The position numbers and the translations under genes are program-made. A DNA stretch of 64,000 nucleotides from Brevibacillus sp. JNUCC-41 (GTDB taxonomy: Bacteria > Bacillota > Bacilli > Bacillales > DSM-1321): assembly GCF_014844095.1 (NCBI RefSeq), contig NZ_CP062163.1, forward strand, positions 4,745,501 through 4,809,500. Direction: 5' to 3'. Positions 7,481 to 16,417 of the stretch are shown in pieces. Within the stretch, counting starts at the first letter, position 1. Each line of letters opens with the position of its first letter. The notes beneath the pieces are model-generated. The model had not been told where the DNA came from and did not search any database. It was given only the letters and a program-made list of their open reading frames with translations.

Positions 7481-8437
7481 CTACCTCGTCACATCGTCAG
7501 TGCCGCCACTCATGAACAAAGCGAGGTCGGCACGGACCGGTAAACCCTCAACATCACCATTTACCATCGTTGCCATTGCCCCCATGGCATTTCCGCGCCT
7601 TGCAGCCTCATATAGAGGCAGTCCATCAAGTAGGCCGGAAAGTACACCAGATGCAAAAGCATCACCAGCACCGATGGGATCCACGACCCGTTCCACATGG
7701 AATCCAGGTACGTATGTTTTCGGTACAGACGGGGCTGAAATTAAAGAGCCCTCTTTGCCCAATTTAAGTAAAACTGTTTCAACACCGAGTTCATGAAAAT
7801 GATCGGCTAACATCTCCGGAGTATGGGAACCGAATAAAAATTCAGCTTCCGCCACCCCAGGCATGACGATATCACTTTTCGAGGCGTACTTTGTTATGAT
7901 GTGACGCGCTTCATTTTCATCCGACCATATTTTCAAGCGAATATTCGGATCGAAGACGATTTTTGTTCCGTTTTCTTTAGCAATGCGGATCGCTTTATCC
8001 AAGAGCGACTGACACGCATTCCCTAGTGCGGGGGTAATTCCGGTAATATGGAGATAAGCTGCGTCTTGGATGGCGAGATCAGTTAGTAATTCCGCCGTCA
8101 TTTTGCTAGCTGCCGAATCTTTCCGGTAATAATAAACTCTGGTATCATTCAGCCGTCTGTATTCTTTAAAAAAGACTCCGGTAGGCGCATCAGGATCTCT
8201 TGTTACATAAGAGATATCAACACCTTCTCCGCGAATGAACGATTGCATGGCATCGCCAAATTCATCCTCGCCGAGACGGCTTATCCAGCGTGTCCTATGA
8301 CCGAGTCGGCTTAGCCCGATCGCGACATTGGATTCCGCACCGCCGAACTTCATTGAAAAAGATCGGGCGTGGCGAAGTGGACCTTCTTCATTCGGGGTAA
8401 ACACTGTCATTGTTTCTCCGATGGTTACAACATCCAT
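7481..8437 (-). CDS. kdgK: PfkB-family 2-keto-3-deoxy-sugar-acid kinase
   Basis: 318-aa PfkB kinase, the same length as the kinase at 562-1518 and related to it throughout. It has GGAESNVAIGLSRLG, FDPNIRLKIWS and the C-terminal DPIGAGDAFASG motif with catalytic Asp. It should phosphorylate KDG or KDGal, feeding the aldolase gene that starts 13 nt downstream. ATG 8437 follows GAGGAAGAAGG. This copy is in the TRAP/DgoD string and the other in a separate operator-controlled operon, which suggests two related substrates or two regulatory inputs. Confidence 0.9.
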   Translation of the reverse strand: MDVVTIGETMTVFTPNEEGPLRHARSFSMKFGGAESNVAIGLSRLGHRTRWISRLGEDEFGDAMQSFIRGEGVDISYVTRDPDAPTGVFFKEYRRLNDTRVYYYRKDSAASKMTAELLTDLAIQDAAYLHITGITPALGNACQSLLDKAIRIAKENGTKIVFDPNIRLKIWSDENEARHIITKYASKSDIVMPGVAEAEFLFGSHTPEMLADHFHELGVETVLLKLGKEGSLISAPSVPKTYVPGFHVERVVDPIGAGDAFASGVLSGLLDGLPLYEAARRGNAMGAMATMVNGDVEGLPVRADLALFMSGGTDDVTR

Positions 8438-8458
8438 GTCATCACCTTCTTCCTCTTG

Positions 8459-9322
8459 TCATGCTATTACGTGATTAGAAAGCGTGCCGATCTTCTCAAT
8501 GCTGACGTTCATCCGGTCACCGTTTTTCAACCAGATTTTCGGATTCCGCCCCATTCCAACGCCAGGTGGCGTACCAGTTGCAATCAAATCACCCGGCATC
8601 AGTGTCATGGACTGTGATAAAAATGATATGATTTTCGGAACCGTAAAAATTAGGTTGCTTGTATTTGAATCCTGCATAATTTCACCATTTAATTCAAGCG
8701 AAATCTCTAGATTGTGGGGGTCTCCCACTTCATCTTGCGTCACGATAAAAGGACCAAATGGCGCAAATGTGTCCGCCGTTTTGCCTCTCGACCACTGGCC
8801 ATCCTGAAATTGCAAGTCTCGGGCGCTAATATCATTCATAATTGTATAGCCAAAGATGTAATCATTCGCCTCTTCTTCAGATACATGTTTCGCTTCTCTC
8901 CCAATGACAAACGCAAGCTCTGCTTCAAAGTCGACCTCGGTTGAATTAATTGGAATTTCAATCGCATCATTATGGCCGGCAATGGCATTTGCATATTTGG
9001 TAAAAATGACCGGTGATTCAGGAGGCTCCATCCCCGTTTCCTTGCAATGATCAAAATAGTTAAGTCCTACGCAAATGATTTTATCCGGCTTTGCGATTGG
9101 CGGCAGGATCTTTACTTCTGACAGCTTGAATATTGCATCGTCATTAACTCGTTGCTCAATTAACTGTTCAGCACGTATTCTAAATTCTCTGCTGCGTTGT
9201 ATGAATTTTTTCATGCAAGTTGGAAATTCTTCTGGACCAAGAGCCGTTAAACTAATGATTTGATCATTTTTAACAAGACCGATGTGTTGTTCGGTTTGTA
9301 TGGAAAAAGTCGCTAATTTCAT
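8459..9322 (-). CDS. Fumarylacetoacetate hydrolase (FAH) family protein
   Basis: 287-aa FAH-domain enzyme; these metal-dependent proteins act on 2-oxo-acids as hydrolases, decarboxylases or dehydratases. Family segments: ICVGLNYFDHCKETG, PPESPVIFTKYA, VDFEAELAFVIGREAKHV (acidic metal ligands), MNDISARDLQ, QWSRGKTADTFAPFGPF, and TGTPPGVG near the C-terminus. ATG 9322 follows AAAGGGG. It sits between the 2-hydroxyacid dehydrogenase and kinase genes of the sugar-acid string. The reaction is not defined; a 2-keto-3-deoxy acid or its derivative is the likely substrate. Confidence 0.88.
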   Translation of the reverse strand: MKLATFSIQTEQHIGLVKNDQIISLTALGPEEFPTCMKKFIQRSREFRIRAEQLIEQRVNDDAIFKLSEVKILPPIAKPDKIICVGLNYFDHCKETGMEPPESPVIFTKYANAIAGHNDAIEIPINSTEVDFEAELAFVIGREAKHVSEEEANDYIFGYTIMNDISARDLQFQDGQWSRGKTADTFAPFGPFIVTQDEVGDPHNLEISLELNGEIMQDSNTSNLIFTVPKIISFLSQSMTLMPGDLIATGTPPGVGMGRNPKIWLKNGDRMNVSIEKIGTLSNHVIA

Positions 9323-9337
9323 ATTTTTTCCCCTTTC

Positions 9338-10297
9338 CTAAGTCAAAGCGTATGGTGTTATTTCTCCGTTTAAGACCTGAACGATATTTCTCGCTGCCTT
9401 TTGACGAAGTTCAACCATTGCTTCCTCTGAATACCAGGCACTGTGCGGCGTAATGATGACATTGTCCATTGTGAGTAGCGGGCTATCGGTGCTGACCGGC
9501 TCTTTCTCTGTCACATCAAGTGCTGCACCTGCAATTACCCCTTTTTCAAGTGCATCAGAAAGTGCTTTTTCATCGATTATCGGTCCCCGTGCCGTGTTAA
9601 TGATAACCGCATTTCTCTTCATTTGTTTAAGGCGCTCCTCATTGATCAGATGGTATGTATCATCAATTAAGGGCACATGGATCGACAAATAATCAGCTTC
9701 TGCCATAATTTCGTCGAGCTCCATTTTTTGAACCCCAATCGCAGCCATGTCTGCCGCCGATACGAAAGGATCGTATGCAGCAGTTTTAAAGCCGAGCGGT
9801 TTCACCTTTTCAATGAAACGGCGCGGAATCCGACCAAAGCCTAGAACCCCAACAGTTTGCTCGTTAAATCGATGAATCGGGACACACACCTTAAAATCCC
9901 AGTTACCTTTTTTCACTTCATTGTTTAACAGTGTCACTTTCCGCGCGGAAGAAAGTAAAAGTGCCAATGCATGATTCGATACTTCTTCCATGCCATAATC
10001 CGGTACATTGGCGACAGTGATCCCCTTTTCCTTAGCCGCATTGAGATCAATTGTATTGACGCCAACACCGTAGCGGGAAATGATTTTGGTGTTTTCAAGC
10101 GAATCAATAACTCGGCGTGAGATAGGAGCATATTGATTCAAAATTGCATCCACTTCTTTTGCCTGCCCCATTACTTCTTCTTCAGTTTTGCATTGCGCTT
10201 TGATGAATTCGATTTCCAGACCGCTTTCTTGAAAAATCTCTTCTTCATATTTCAAATGTTCAAATTCGTAATCCGTTATTAATATTTTAAATGACAT
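9338..10297 (-). CDS. D-isomer-specific 2-hydroxyacid dehydrogenase (CtBP/SerA-like)
   Basis: 319-aa NAD-dependent dehydrogenase of the D-2-hydroxyacid family. The N-terminal substrate domain is followed by a Rossmann core and the catalytic set Arg in NTARGPIID, Glu in DVTEKEPV and His in PHSAWYS. One oddity: the dinucleotide loop reads G-F-G-R-I-P (residues 153-158), so the third Gly of the usual GxGxxG is Pro. The rest of the active site is intact, so it is probably functional, reducing a 2-oxo-acid or oxidising a 2-hydroxyacid in the sugar-acid pathway. ATG 10297 follows AAAGGGAG. Confidence 0.87.
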   Translation of the reverse strand: MSFKILITDYEFEHLKYEEEIFQESGLEIEFIKAQCKTEEEVMGQAKEVDAILNQYAPISRRVIDSLENTKIISRYGVGVNTIDLNAAKEKGITVANVPDYGMEEVSNHALALLLSSARKVTLLNNEVKKGNWDFKVCVPIHRFNEQTVGVLGFGRIPRRFIEKVKPLGFKTAAYDPFVSAADMAAIGVQKMELDEIMAEADYLSIHVPLIDDTYHLINEERLKQMKRNAVIINTARGPIIDEKALSDALEKGVIAGAALDVTEKEPVSTDSPLLTMDNVIITPHSAWYSEEAMVELRQKAARNIVQVLNGEITPYALT

Positions 10298-10363
10298 TTG
10301 GGCTCAACTCCCTTTTAGTAATAAATACATGAATATCAGAGGGGATCCCTCACGTTAATATCA

Positions 10364-11311
10364 TTATTTAACTGCTGCCTTTTCAATTTTCGCAATTCCG
10401 AGTCCTTTTGCACCGAGTTTTGATGTTTTTGCTTCTGGATAGTATCGTTCGATCATTTGAATACCAATTGCGGCACGGCGTACACGTTCCTTTGTGAGTG
10501 AGATGTTCGTACTTTCCCATTGTTTTCCTGATGGATATACATCTGGGTGATTACGAAGACCGAATTTGATGTAGACAGGCGCCAATACACGGATTATTTC
10601 CGGTATTTCATAATAGCGAAGAAATCCTCCGAAAGTGTCCGGAACTTCAACGTATAAATCAATTGGAATGTCTATTGATTGTCGGATCGCTGCAAGTTTA
10701 GACAGCGTTAATGCAGGTGGCACGTTGTAGGTATCCGCACCGATGTCTTCCATTAATTTGACGGATACTGGATTGGCTGACCCCATTTGAACCGATACTT
10801 TAACAACAAAGTCTTCCGGAAGCTGTCCGTATTTTTTCATTTCTTTCGTTAAAAGAAGGAGTCCTTCATCCGCAACTAACGCACCGCGAAGACCTAGTGC
10901 AGCCCCTCTTTTCAGGTCTTCCATGGCATAAACAAGCTGATCGGAGCCCTCATGGCGAATTCCCTGAGATTTGCCTCCTGTCGTAAGTGGTCCCGCACTG
11001 ACATCCCATGATCCCCTGGGACCGACAAACAAACTCAGCTCCATGCCACGCTCTGCTGTCATTTTACACATTTCTATAATTTCTTCATCGGTTTGAAGCA
11101 TGATGCCGCTGCCTTGAGATATTCGGTGAATAGTCAAACCGAGCCGGTCAATTTCTTTCAATGTTTCTTTCAGTGCTATCGGACCTTCTACGCTTGGGAG
11201 TTCAATGCGGTATTGAGCACCGTCTGGAAATGTTTTCGTTGATGTAGGAAGTTCTTTTAAATCAGTTGATGGATATCCTAATTGTTCGAGCAAGTCTCGT
11301 GATTCTTTCAT
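10364..11311 (-). CDS. TIM-barrel-like protein, possibly U32-peptidase-related
   Basis: 315-aa cytoplasmic protein with no signal peptide or membrane segment. Alternating hydrophobic strands and Gly-rich turns (LFVGPRGSWD, GLRGALVADEG, DIGADTYNVPPALTLSKLAAIRQ, PIDLYVEVPD) suggest a (beta/alpha)8 barrel. From memory, proteins like this beside sugar-acid genes are labelled U32-family peptidase, but I see no clear protease motif and do not claim that activity. The start overlaps the aldolase stop by ATGA, so it is translated with the DapA-type aldolase. It may act on the same substrate or serve an accessory role. Function unknown. Confidence 0.7.
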   Translation of the reverse strand: MKESRDLLEQLGYPSTDLKELPTSTKTFPDGAQYRIELPSVEGPIALKETLKEIDRLGLTIHRISQGSGIMLQTDEEIIEMCKMTAERGMELSLFVGPRGSWDVSAGPLTTGGKSQGIRHEGSDQLVYAMEDLKRGAALGLRGALVADEGLLLLTKEMKKYGQLPEDFVVKVSVQMGSANPVSVKLMEDIGADTYNVPPALTLSKLAAIRQSIDIPIDLYVEVPDTFGGFLRYYEIPEIIRVLAPVYIKFGLRNHPDVYPSGKQWESTNISLTKERVRRAAIGIQMIERYYPEAKTSKLGAKGLGIAKIEKAAVK

Positions 11312-12219
11312 TTTTGGACGCCTTCTTTCATATTTATATTTTTTAAAAGAACAGCTACTTTGTCACTCAAATCAGCAGGGTATACATCGCAAGGTGCACG
11401 GTGTCCAGCCGCAACGTCAAACCAGCGTTGATGAACCGCTTCTTTCATGGCAGTAAAAAATGTCGGACCGTAATTGTATACATCCATCAGTTTTGAAATC
11501 ACTTGATGATTTTTCTGTGCTTCAGCAAGGTCACCTTTATGATACGATTGATATAAATCAACGGAAATTTCCGGTGCAAAGACAGCGCTTCCATTAATGC
11601 TTCCCGCTGCACCAATCATTTGAGCCGGAAGCAAGTGCTCGTCAAAAGCCGAGAAGACTCGGAAATCACTGCGAACTTTCTTCACTTCCGCCAGCACTTG
11701 ACGAAGGTGCCCGAAATCACTGACCGTCTCTTTAATACCAGCAATGTTTGAATGATCTTCAGCTAATTTTTTAATCAATTCGATTGATAAATTTTGACCT
11801 GTCAGAAGCGGGATATTATAAATGAAAACTTGCAGATTAGTATGATTCGCTACACTGGAAAAATGACGGTATAATTGGTCGTCAGACAGCTTCCAGTAAT
11901 ACGGGTTGACTACGAGAACACCGTTCGCTCCATGCTCTTCTGCATAAAAAGTCAGTTCTTGCACCTCTTTTAATGCGGTATGCCCGACTCCAACCATGAC
12001 AGGCACTCGTCCGTTAATATGCTTGATCATTTCGCGTACATATAATTTTCTTTCTTCCGTAGTAAGCGACGAGAACTCACCTGAACTTCCCATCAATAAA
12101 ATACCGTCTATATTCCGTGAGATTAATAGGTCGATATAACTTCTGTTCAGCGCCATATCCAAGTTCCCCGATTCATCAAATAAGGTGACTACCGGTGGAA
12201 TGATGCCGTGAAAGTCCAT
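11308..12219 (-). CDS. DapA/NAL-superfamily aldolase, probable 2-keto-3-deoxy-sugar-acid aldolase
   Basis: 303-aa class I aldolase of the dihydrodipicolinate synthase/N-acetylneuraminate lyase family. The Schiff-base Lys is in AGIKETVSD and the Tyr in VFIYNIPLL. The GTTGE-like loop is changed to GSSGEFSSL, which differs from true DapA and is common in catabolic members such as YagE/YjhH. It would cleave a non-phosphorylated 2-keto-3-deoxy acid to pyruvate plus an aldehyde, a bypass of the kinase/Eda route. ATG 12219 is chosen because AAAGGAGG precedes it; the longer ORF runs through that site. The lysine-biosynthetic dapA is a separate gene at 33198-34094. Confidence 0.88.
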   Translation of the reverse strand: MDFHGIIPPVVTLFDESGNLDMALNRSYIDLLISRNIDGILLMGSSGEFSSLTTEERKLYVREMIKHINGRVPVMVGVGHTALKEVQELTFYAEEHGANGVLVVNPYYWKLSDDQLYRHFSSVANHTNLQVFIYNIPLLTGQNLSIELIKKLAEDHSNIAGIKETVSDFGHLRQVLAEVKKVRSDFRVFSAFDEHLLPAQMIGAAGSINGSAVFAPEISVDLYQSYHKGDLAEAQKNHQVISKLMDVYNYGPTFFTAMKEAVHQRWFDVAAGHRAPCDVYPADLSDKVAVLLKNINMKEGVQK

Positions 12220-12236
12220 TGTTTTTCCTCCTTTTA

Positions 12237-13385
12237 TTACCATTCAGCGATGCTCCCGTCTTCATTACGCCAAATTGGGTTTTTCCAATCATGTCCGGTT
12301 TCTGCTGCCTGCTTCACTTTTTCCTCATCAATTTCCACCCCAAGACCCGGTTTATCCGGAATGTTCACATAACCATTTTCATAGTCGAATAATTCTGGAT
12401 TTTTCATATAATCGAGAATGTCCATGCCTTCGTTGTAATGAATACCAAGGCTTTGTTCTTGAATTATGAAATTCGGTGTCGTTGCGTCCAGATGAATGGA
12501 TGAAGCGAGAGTCATCGGACCTAGCGGGCAGTGCGGAGCGATCGCTACATCATACGCTTCTGCCATTGCGGCAATTTTTTTCCCTTCTAAAATACCACCT
12601 GTGTGGGACAGATCCGGCTGAATTATATCGACATAACCATCTTGAAGTAGCTGCTTAAAGCCCCAGCGTGTATACATCCTTTCTCCCGTCGCAATCGGAC
12701 AAGTAGTATGCCAGGCAATCTCACGAAGTGCTTCATTGTTTTCCGGCAGCACCGGCTCTTCAATGAACATTGGACGGTATGGTTCGAGTTCTTTCACAAT
12801 CACCTTTGCCATCGTTTTATGAATCCTCCCGTGAAAATCCACACCGATCCCAAAGTCTTTGCCAACCGCTTCCCTAATTGAAGCAACGCGTTCGATGACC
12901 GCCTCTACTTTCGAAAAACTATCAATGTAATTCATTTCTTCTGATGCGTTCATTTTGACAGCAAGGAAGCCCTCTTTCTGTTTTTCGATGGCAGCTGCAA
13001 CGACATCCACTGGCCGATCTCCTCCGACCCATGAGTACACTTTAATTTTTTCACGTGCTTTGCCGCCGAGCATTTGGTATACAGGAATATTGAAGTATTT
13101 TCCTTTAATATCCCATAGTGCCTGCTCAATGCCAGAAATGGCACTCATTAAAATTGGCCCCCCACGGTAAAATCCACCTCGATAAAGCGTTTGCCAGATG
13201 TCTTCAATGTCGTTCGGATTTCTCCCGATCAAATAATCGGTCAATTCGTTAACTGCTGCTTTAACCGTTTCCGCACGCCCTTCCACGACAGGCTCTCCCC
13301 AGCCGGAAATGCCTTCATCTGTATCGATTTTTAAAAACAGCCAGCGGGGCGGAACTTTGTATAAAGAAATTTTATTGATTTTCAT
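12237..13385 (-). CDS. dgoD: D-galactonate dehydratase
   Basis: 382-aa enolase-superfamily dehydratase, the same length as E. coli DgoD and very similar to it as I recall that sequence: [49 protein letters not shown], and a C-terminus ending in SIAEW. It would convert D-galactonate to 2-keto-3-deoxygalactonate. Metal ligands are Asp in VDFHGR, Glu in FIEEPV and Glu in TGERMY; catalytic His residues are in VDFHGR and [11 protein letters not shown] 13385 follows GAGG; the longer ORF start is rejected. It precedes the aldolase gene by 17 nt. This is the best-defined substrate clue of the cluster. Confidence 0.92.
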   Translation of the reverse strand: MKINKISLYKVPPRWLFLKIDTDEGISGWGEPVVEGRAETVKAAVNELTDYLIGRNPNDIEDIWQTLYRGGFYRGGPILMSAISGIEQALWDIKGKYFNIPVYQMLGGKAREKIKVYSWVGGDRPVDVVAAAIEKQKEGFLAVKMNASEEMNYIDSFSKVEAVIERVASIREAVGKDFGIGVDFHGRIHKTMAKVIVKELEPYRPMFIEEPVLPENNEALREIAWHTTCPIATGERMYTRWGFKQLLQDGYVDIIQPDLSHTGGILEGKKIAAMAEAYDVAIAPHCPLGPMTLASSIHLDATTPNFIIQEQSLGIHYNEGMDILDYMKNPELFDYENGYVNIPDKPGLGVEIDEEKVKQAAETGHDWKNPIWRNEDGSIAEW

Positions 13386-13412
13386 CAAGCACCTCGCATT
13401 GTTTTTTTGGAG

Positions 13413-13448
13413 GAAAGAGAGGTTTTCAAACATGGAAACCTCTCTTTC
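13413..13448. other. Intercistronic stem-loop between the aldehyde dehydrogenase and dgoD genes
   Basis: A 13-bp perfect inverted repeat (13413-13425 with 13436-13448) and a 10-nt loop. On the minus strand it is followed by CTCCAAAAAAAC, with no T-run, so it is unlikely to be a strong terminator for the operon. It may stabilise or mark a processing point in the long transcript. Confidence 0.5.
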
Positions 13449-13453
13449 TCTTA

Positions 13454-14923
13454 TTAAGAACCTTTAATGAAAACCGTTTTTATGGCTGTATAAAATTCTT
13501 TCGCCGCCTCACCTTGCTCTCGCGAACCCGTGCTCGATGCTTTCATGCCTCCGAATGGGGCTTGCAACTCAACGCCTGCGCTTTCTGCGTTAATACGGAC
13601 AAGCCCTGCCTCAATTTCATCGATGAAATCTAGAATCGAGCTAATATTTGATGTGAAGATTGATGCACTCAATCCGTATTTCGTATTATTTGCCATGTCA
13701 ATCGCCTCGGCAAGATCGGTTGCTTTCATAAGCGCGATAACCGGTCCAAAAATTTCTTCCTGTGCTATCACCATATCCGTCGTCACGCCTTCAAAAATCG
13801 CAGGTGTAATGAAAAAGCCCCCATCATAGTCTCCGCCAGTTAATATCTCCCCCCCATGAATGAGTTTTGCACCCTCCTGCTTCCCTTTTTCAATGTATTC
13901 TTTCACCGTATTGAACTGGCTTTCGCTTGCACATGGTCCCATCCAAATTCCCTCTTGAAGGCCGTTGCCAACCTTTATTTTCGCTGTTGCTTCTACCAGT
14001 TTTTGTTTAAATACATCATAGACCGGGGATTCAACAACAACACGGCTTGAAGCTGTGCATTTTTGGCCGGAGGAACGAAATCCACCGCTGATGACTGCCT
14101 CGACTGCTTGGTCGATGTTTGCATCTTTCGTCACGATGACTGGATTTTTGCCTCCCATTTCAAGCTGATATTTTATCCCGCGGGCGGAAGCTGATTTCGC
14201 GACGCTCTGACCGACACTTTCAGAACCGGTAAATGTGATTGCATTTAAAAGCGGATGATCGATGAGCCCTTGGCCAATAATCGATCCTTTACCGGTTATA
14301 AAATTCACAACACCCTCAGGGAAGCCTGCTTTCGTAAAGCATTCCATGACTTTCGCTGCTGTAACGGCGCCTTCCGTAGCGGGTTTCCATACGATTGTAT
14401 TGCCATATACAAGAGCTGGAGCCATTTTCCAGATGGGAATGGCAACCGGGAAGTTCCATGGCGTGATTATCCCGACTACACCAAGTGGTGAGCGTTTTGT
14501 AAACATCAGGGCATCTTTATCAGAAGATGGAATAACATCGCCGTCTTTCCGCATCCCTTCCCCAGCATAGTAACGGAGGATTGCAACGCCTCGTGCAGTT
14601 TCGCCTTTTGCTTCAGGTAACGTTTTACCCATTTCGCGAGTCATGGTTTCGGCAATTTCATCTAGATTTTCTTCCAATATATTGGCCGCTTTGAAAAGGA
14701 TTTGTCCACGTACAGACTGCCCGATCCTGCGCCAATCCCTCTTTGCCTTATGTGCAGATGCCACAGCTTCGTTCAAGTCATCTTCTGTTGAGCTTTGTAC
14801 GTAGCCAACCGGTTCTTTGTCCGCAGGATTAATGCTTTCGATTGTATTTCCAGAAGATGCATTCACCCACTCATTATTAATGAAATTCTTATATGTTTTC
14901 GTTGCGAATGTAGTTGATATCAT
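13454..14923 (-). CDS. 2-oxoglutarate semialdehyde dehydrogenase (ALDH family)
   Basis: 489-aa NAD(P)-dependent aldehyde dehydrogenase. It resembles B. subtilis YcbD-type 2,5-dioxovalerate dehydrogenase, the last step of non-phosphorylative pentonate and glucarate breakdown to 2-oxoglutarate. Catalytic Cys is in SGQKCTASS and Glu in [20 protein letters not shown] and FTGSESVG bind cofactor. ATG 14923 follows AAGGAG with 9-nt spacing; upstream in-frame starts would overlap that site. It lies between the split UxaA-type genes and dgoD and complements the KdaD-like FAH protein at 16418-17305, which would make its substrate. Confidence 0.9.
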   Translation of the reverse strand: MISTTFATKTYKNFINNEWVNASSGNTIESINPADKEPVGYVQSSTEDDLNEAVASAHKAKRDWRRIGQSVRGQILFKAANILEENLDEIAETMTREMGKTLPEAKGETARGVAILRYYAGEGMRKDGDVIPSSDKDALMFTKRSPLGVVGIITPWNFPVAIPIWKMAPALVYGNTIVWKPATEGAVTAAKVMECFTKAGFPEGVVNFITGKGSIIGQGLIDHPLLNAITFTGSESVGQSVAKSASARGIKYQLEMGGKNPVIVTKDANIDQAVEAVISGGFRSSGQKCTASSRVVVESPVYDVFKQKLVEATAKIKVGNGLQEGIWMGPCASESQFNTVKEYIEKGKQEGAKLIHGGEILTGGDYDGGFFITPAIFEGVTTDMVIAQEEIFGPVIALMKATDLAEAIDMANNTKYGLSASIFTSNISSILDFIDEIEAGLVRINAESAGVELQAPFGGMKASSTGSREQGEAAKEFYTAIKTVFIKGS

Positions 14924-14945
14924 AATCTTCAGCTCCTTTTTCGTT

Positions 14946-16127
14946 TTAGAATGTCGGTCCAATTCTCCAAATACCAAAGTCATGCTGCTTTAAGATCTCC
15001 GCTTTTGTTAGTTTTCCGTTTGAAACATGCTGAATTTCTTCCATGATGCGCCTTCCCACTTCATCGACGGTTTCTAAACCATCAACAATCGTACCGGCAT
15101 TTAAATCCATATTTTCATTCATCCTGTCAAACATTGGTGTATTAGTTGAGATTTTTATGACAGGTGTTATAGGAGAACCCGTTGGCGTGCCTCTTCCACT
15201 TGTAAAGAGAACGATTTGGGCGCCGCCTGCGACCATTCCCGTCAATTGCTCAATGTCGTGGCCAGGCGTATCCATCCAGACGAGTCCTTTTTTTGTGGGA
15301 ACCTGGGCATAATCAATGACTTCTTCCAGCCTGGTTGTGCCCGATTTTGTCGCTGCCCCCAATGATTTTTCTTCGAGTGAGCTGAGACCTCCCTCAATAT
15401 TTCCCGGACTTGGATTTCCGGTGCGGATATCTACGCCCATTTGCATCGAGCGGTCTTCCATCATTTTAATAACCGCATAAGCTTTTTTGGCTACCTGGTC
15501 GTTTGCCGCACGGTTTGCGATCAAATGCTCTGCACCGATGAGTTCAGTCGTTTCCGCTAATATTGCGGTTCCCCCCTGCTGAACAACCAAATCGCTTGTA
15601 CGTCCGACAGCCGGGTTTGCCGATAAGCCGGAGCATGCATCAGACCCACCGCATTCCGTGCCGACAATCAGCTCGCTGAAATCACATAATTCCCGTTGCA
15701 CCATCGAGGCATCCTGGACCATTTTAACCGCAATTTTAGCTACTTCGGCAATGGTTTGAAGAGTGCCTCCATGTTCCTGAATCGATACAGTTTCCACTGG
15801 TTTACCGCATTTAGCAATTTCATCTCCAATACGGTGCGCCTGATGTGTTTCACAGCCAAGGCCGAGTACTATGACACCATATACATTTGGATTCATCCCC
15901 ATTCCCGCATAGGTTCTGGCCGTTTGATCAAAATCAGAGCCCACTTGCGCACAGCCATGCTGATGAATGAATGTGACGGTTCCGCTCACCAATTCTGTGA
16001 CGCGCTGTGCAGTTTGGGTTGCGCATGTTATCGTTGGCAAAATCAGTACATGATTCCGGACTCCGACGCGGTCATCCGGACGGCGATAGCCCCAAAACTG
16101 CATTTTTTCATTCAGCAATTTTGTCAC
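14946..16127 (-). CDS. UxaA-family sugar-acid dehydratase, large subunit
   Basis: About 393 aa, matching the catalytic C-terminal domain of altronate dehydratase UxaA/galactarate dehydratase GarD. Segments: [64 protein letters not shown] and the [19 protein letters not shown] loop. The Cys/His sites bind the family's catalytic metal. In UxaA the SAF domain is fused; here it is the separate upstream gene, as in SuyA/SuyB sulfolactate lyase. The start is uncertain: GTG 16127 after GAGG is used, with TTG 16118 and ATG 16103 as alternatives. The likely substrate is altronate or a related hexonate. Confidence 0.88.
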   Translation of the reverse strand: MTKLLNEKMQFWGYRRPDDRVGVRNHVLILPTITCATQTAQRVTELVSGTVTFIHQHGCAQVGSDFDQTARTYAGMGMNPNVYGVIVLGLGCETHQAHRIGDEIAKCGKPVETVSIQEHGGTLQTIAEVAKIAVKMVQDASMVQRELCDFSELIVGTECGGSDACSGLSANPAVGRTSDLVVQQGGTAILAETTELIGAEHLIANRAANDQVAKKAYAVIKMMEDRSMQMGVDIRTGNPSPGNIEGGLSSLEEKSLGAATKSGTTRLEEVIDYAQVPTKKGLVWMDTPGHDIEQLTGMVAGGAQIVLFTSGRGTPTGSPITPVIKISTNTPMFDRMNENMDLNAGTIVDGLETVDEVGRRIMEEIQHVSNGKLTKAEILKQHDFGIWRIGPTF

Positions 16128-16407
16128 CCCTTCCTCTTTTACCTTCCAAATTGTGTACATGAACATGTGCACCAGCTGGAATAAAAGTTGAGGCTGCCCC
16201 TATGACTTCCCCATATTTAATTATGTCTGCTCCTTGTTCGATGGCTTTGACTGCGAACTTATGTCCAAAACGAATCGGTTCAAGAATGGGTACGACAAGT
16301 TCTTCAAGGTCTGCCTTCACAATGACTGATGTGTTTGCAGGGATTTCGGATAAAGCGACAGCTACACTATCTTTCGTACTTAAGTAAAGTGTTTTATACT
16401 CACCCAT
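16108..16407 (-). CDS. UxaA-family dehydratase, small SAF-domain subunit
   Basis: 99-aa protein with the SAF domain found at the N-terminus of altronate dehydratase and as the SuyA-type small subunit. It shows ALSEIPANTSVIV, EPIRFGHKFAVKAIEQGADIIKYGEVIG and AGAHVHVHN, whose His-x-His and upstream His are typical. ATG 16407 follows AGGGGGGAC. Its end overlaps the large-subunit start by about 20 nt, so the two subunits should be made together. It should form a two-chain dehydratase with the downstream protein. Confidence 0.88.
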   Translation of the reverse strand: MGEYKTLYLSTKDSVAVALSEIPANTSVIVKADLEELVVPILEPIRFGHKFAVKAIEQGADIIKYGEVIGAASTFIPAGAHVHVHNLEGKRGRGDKIAE

Positions 16408-16417
16408 TTTGTCCCCC

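Noticed and set aside
11308-12219. A second lysine-biosynthetic dapA
   Set aside because: The DapA loop is changed to GSSGEF, it lies inside a catabolic string and lacks a riboswitch; the gene at 33198 is the biosynthetic one.
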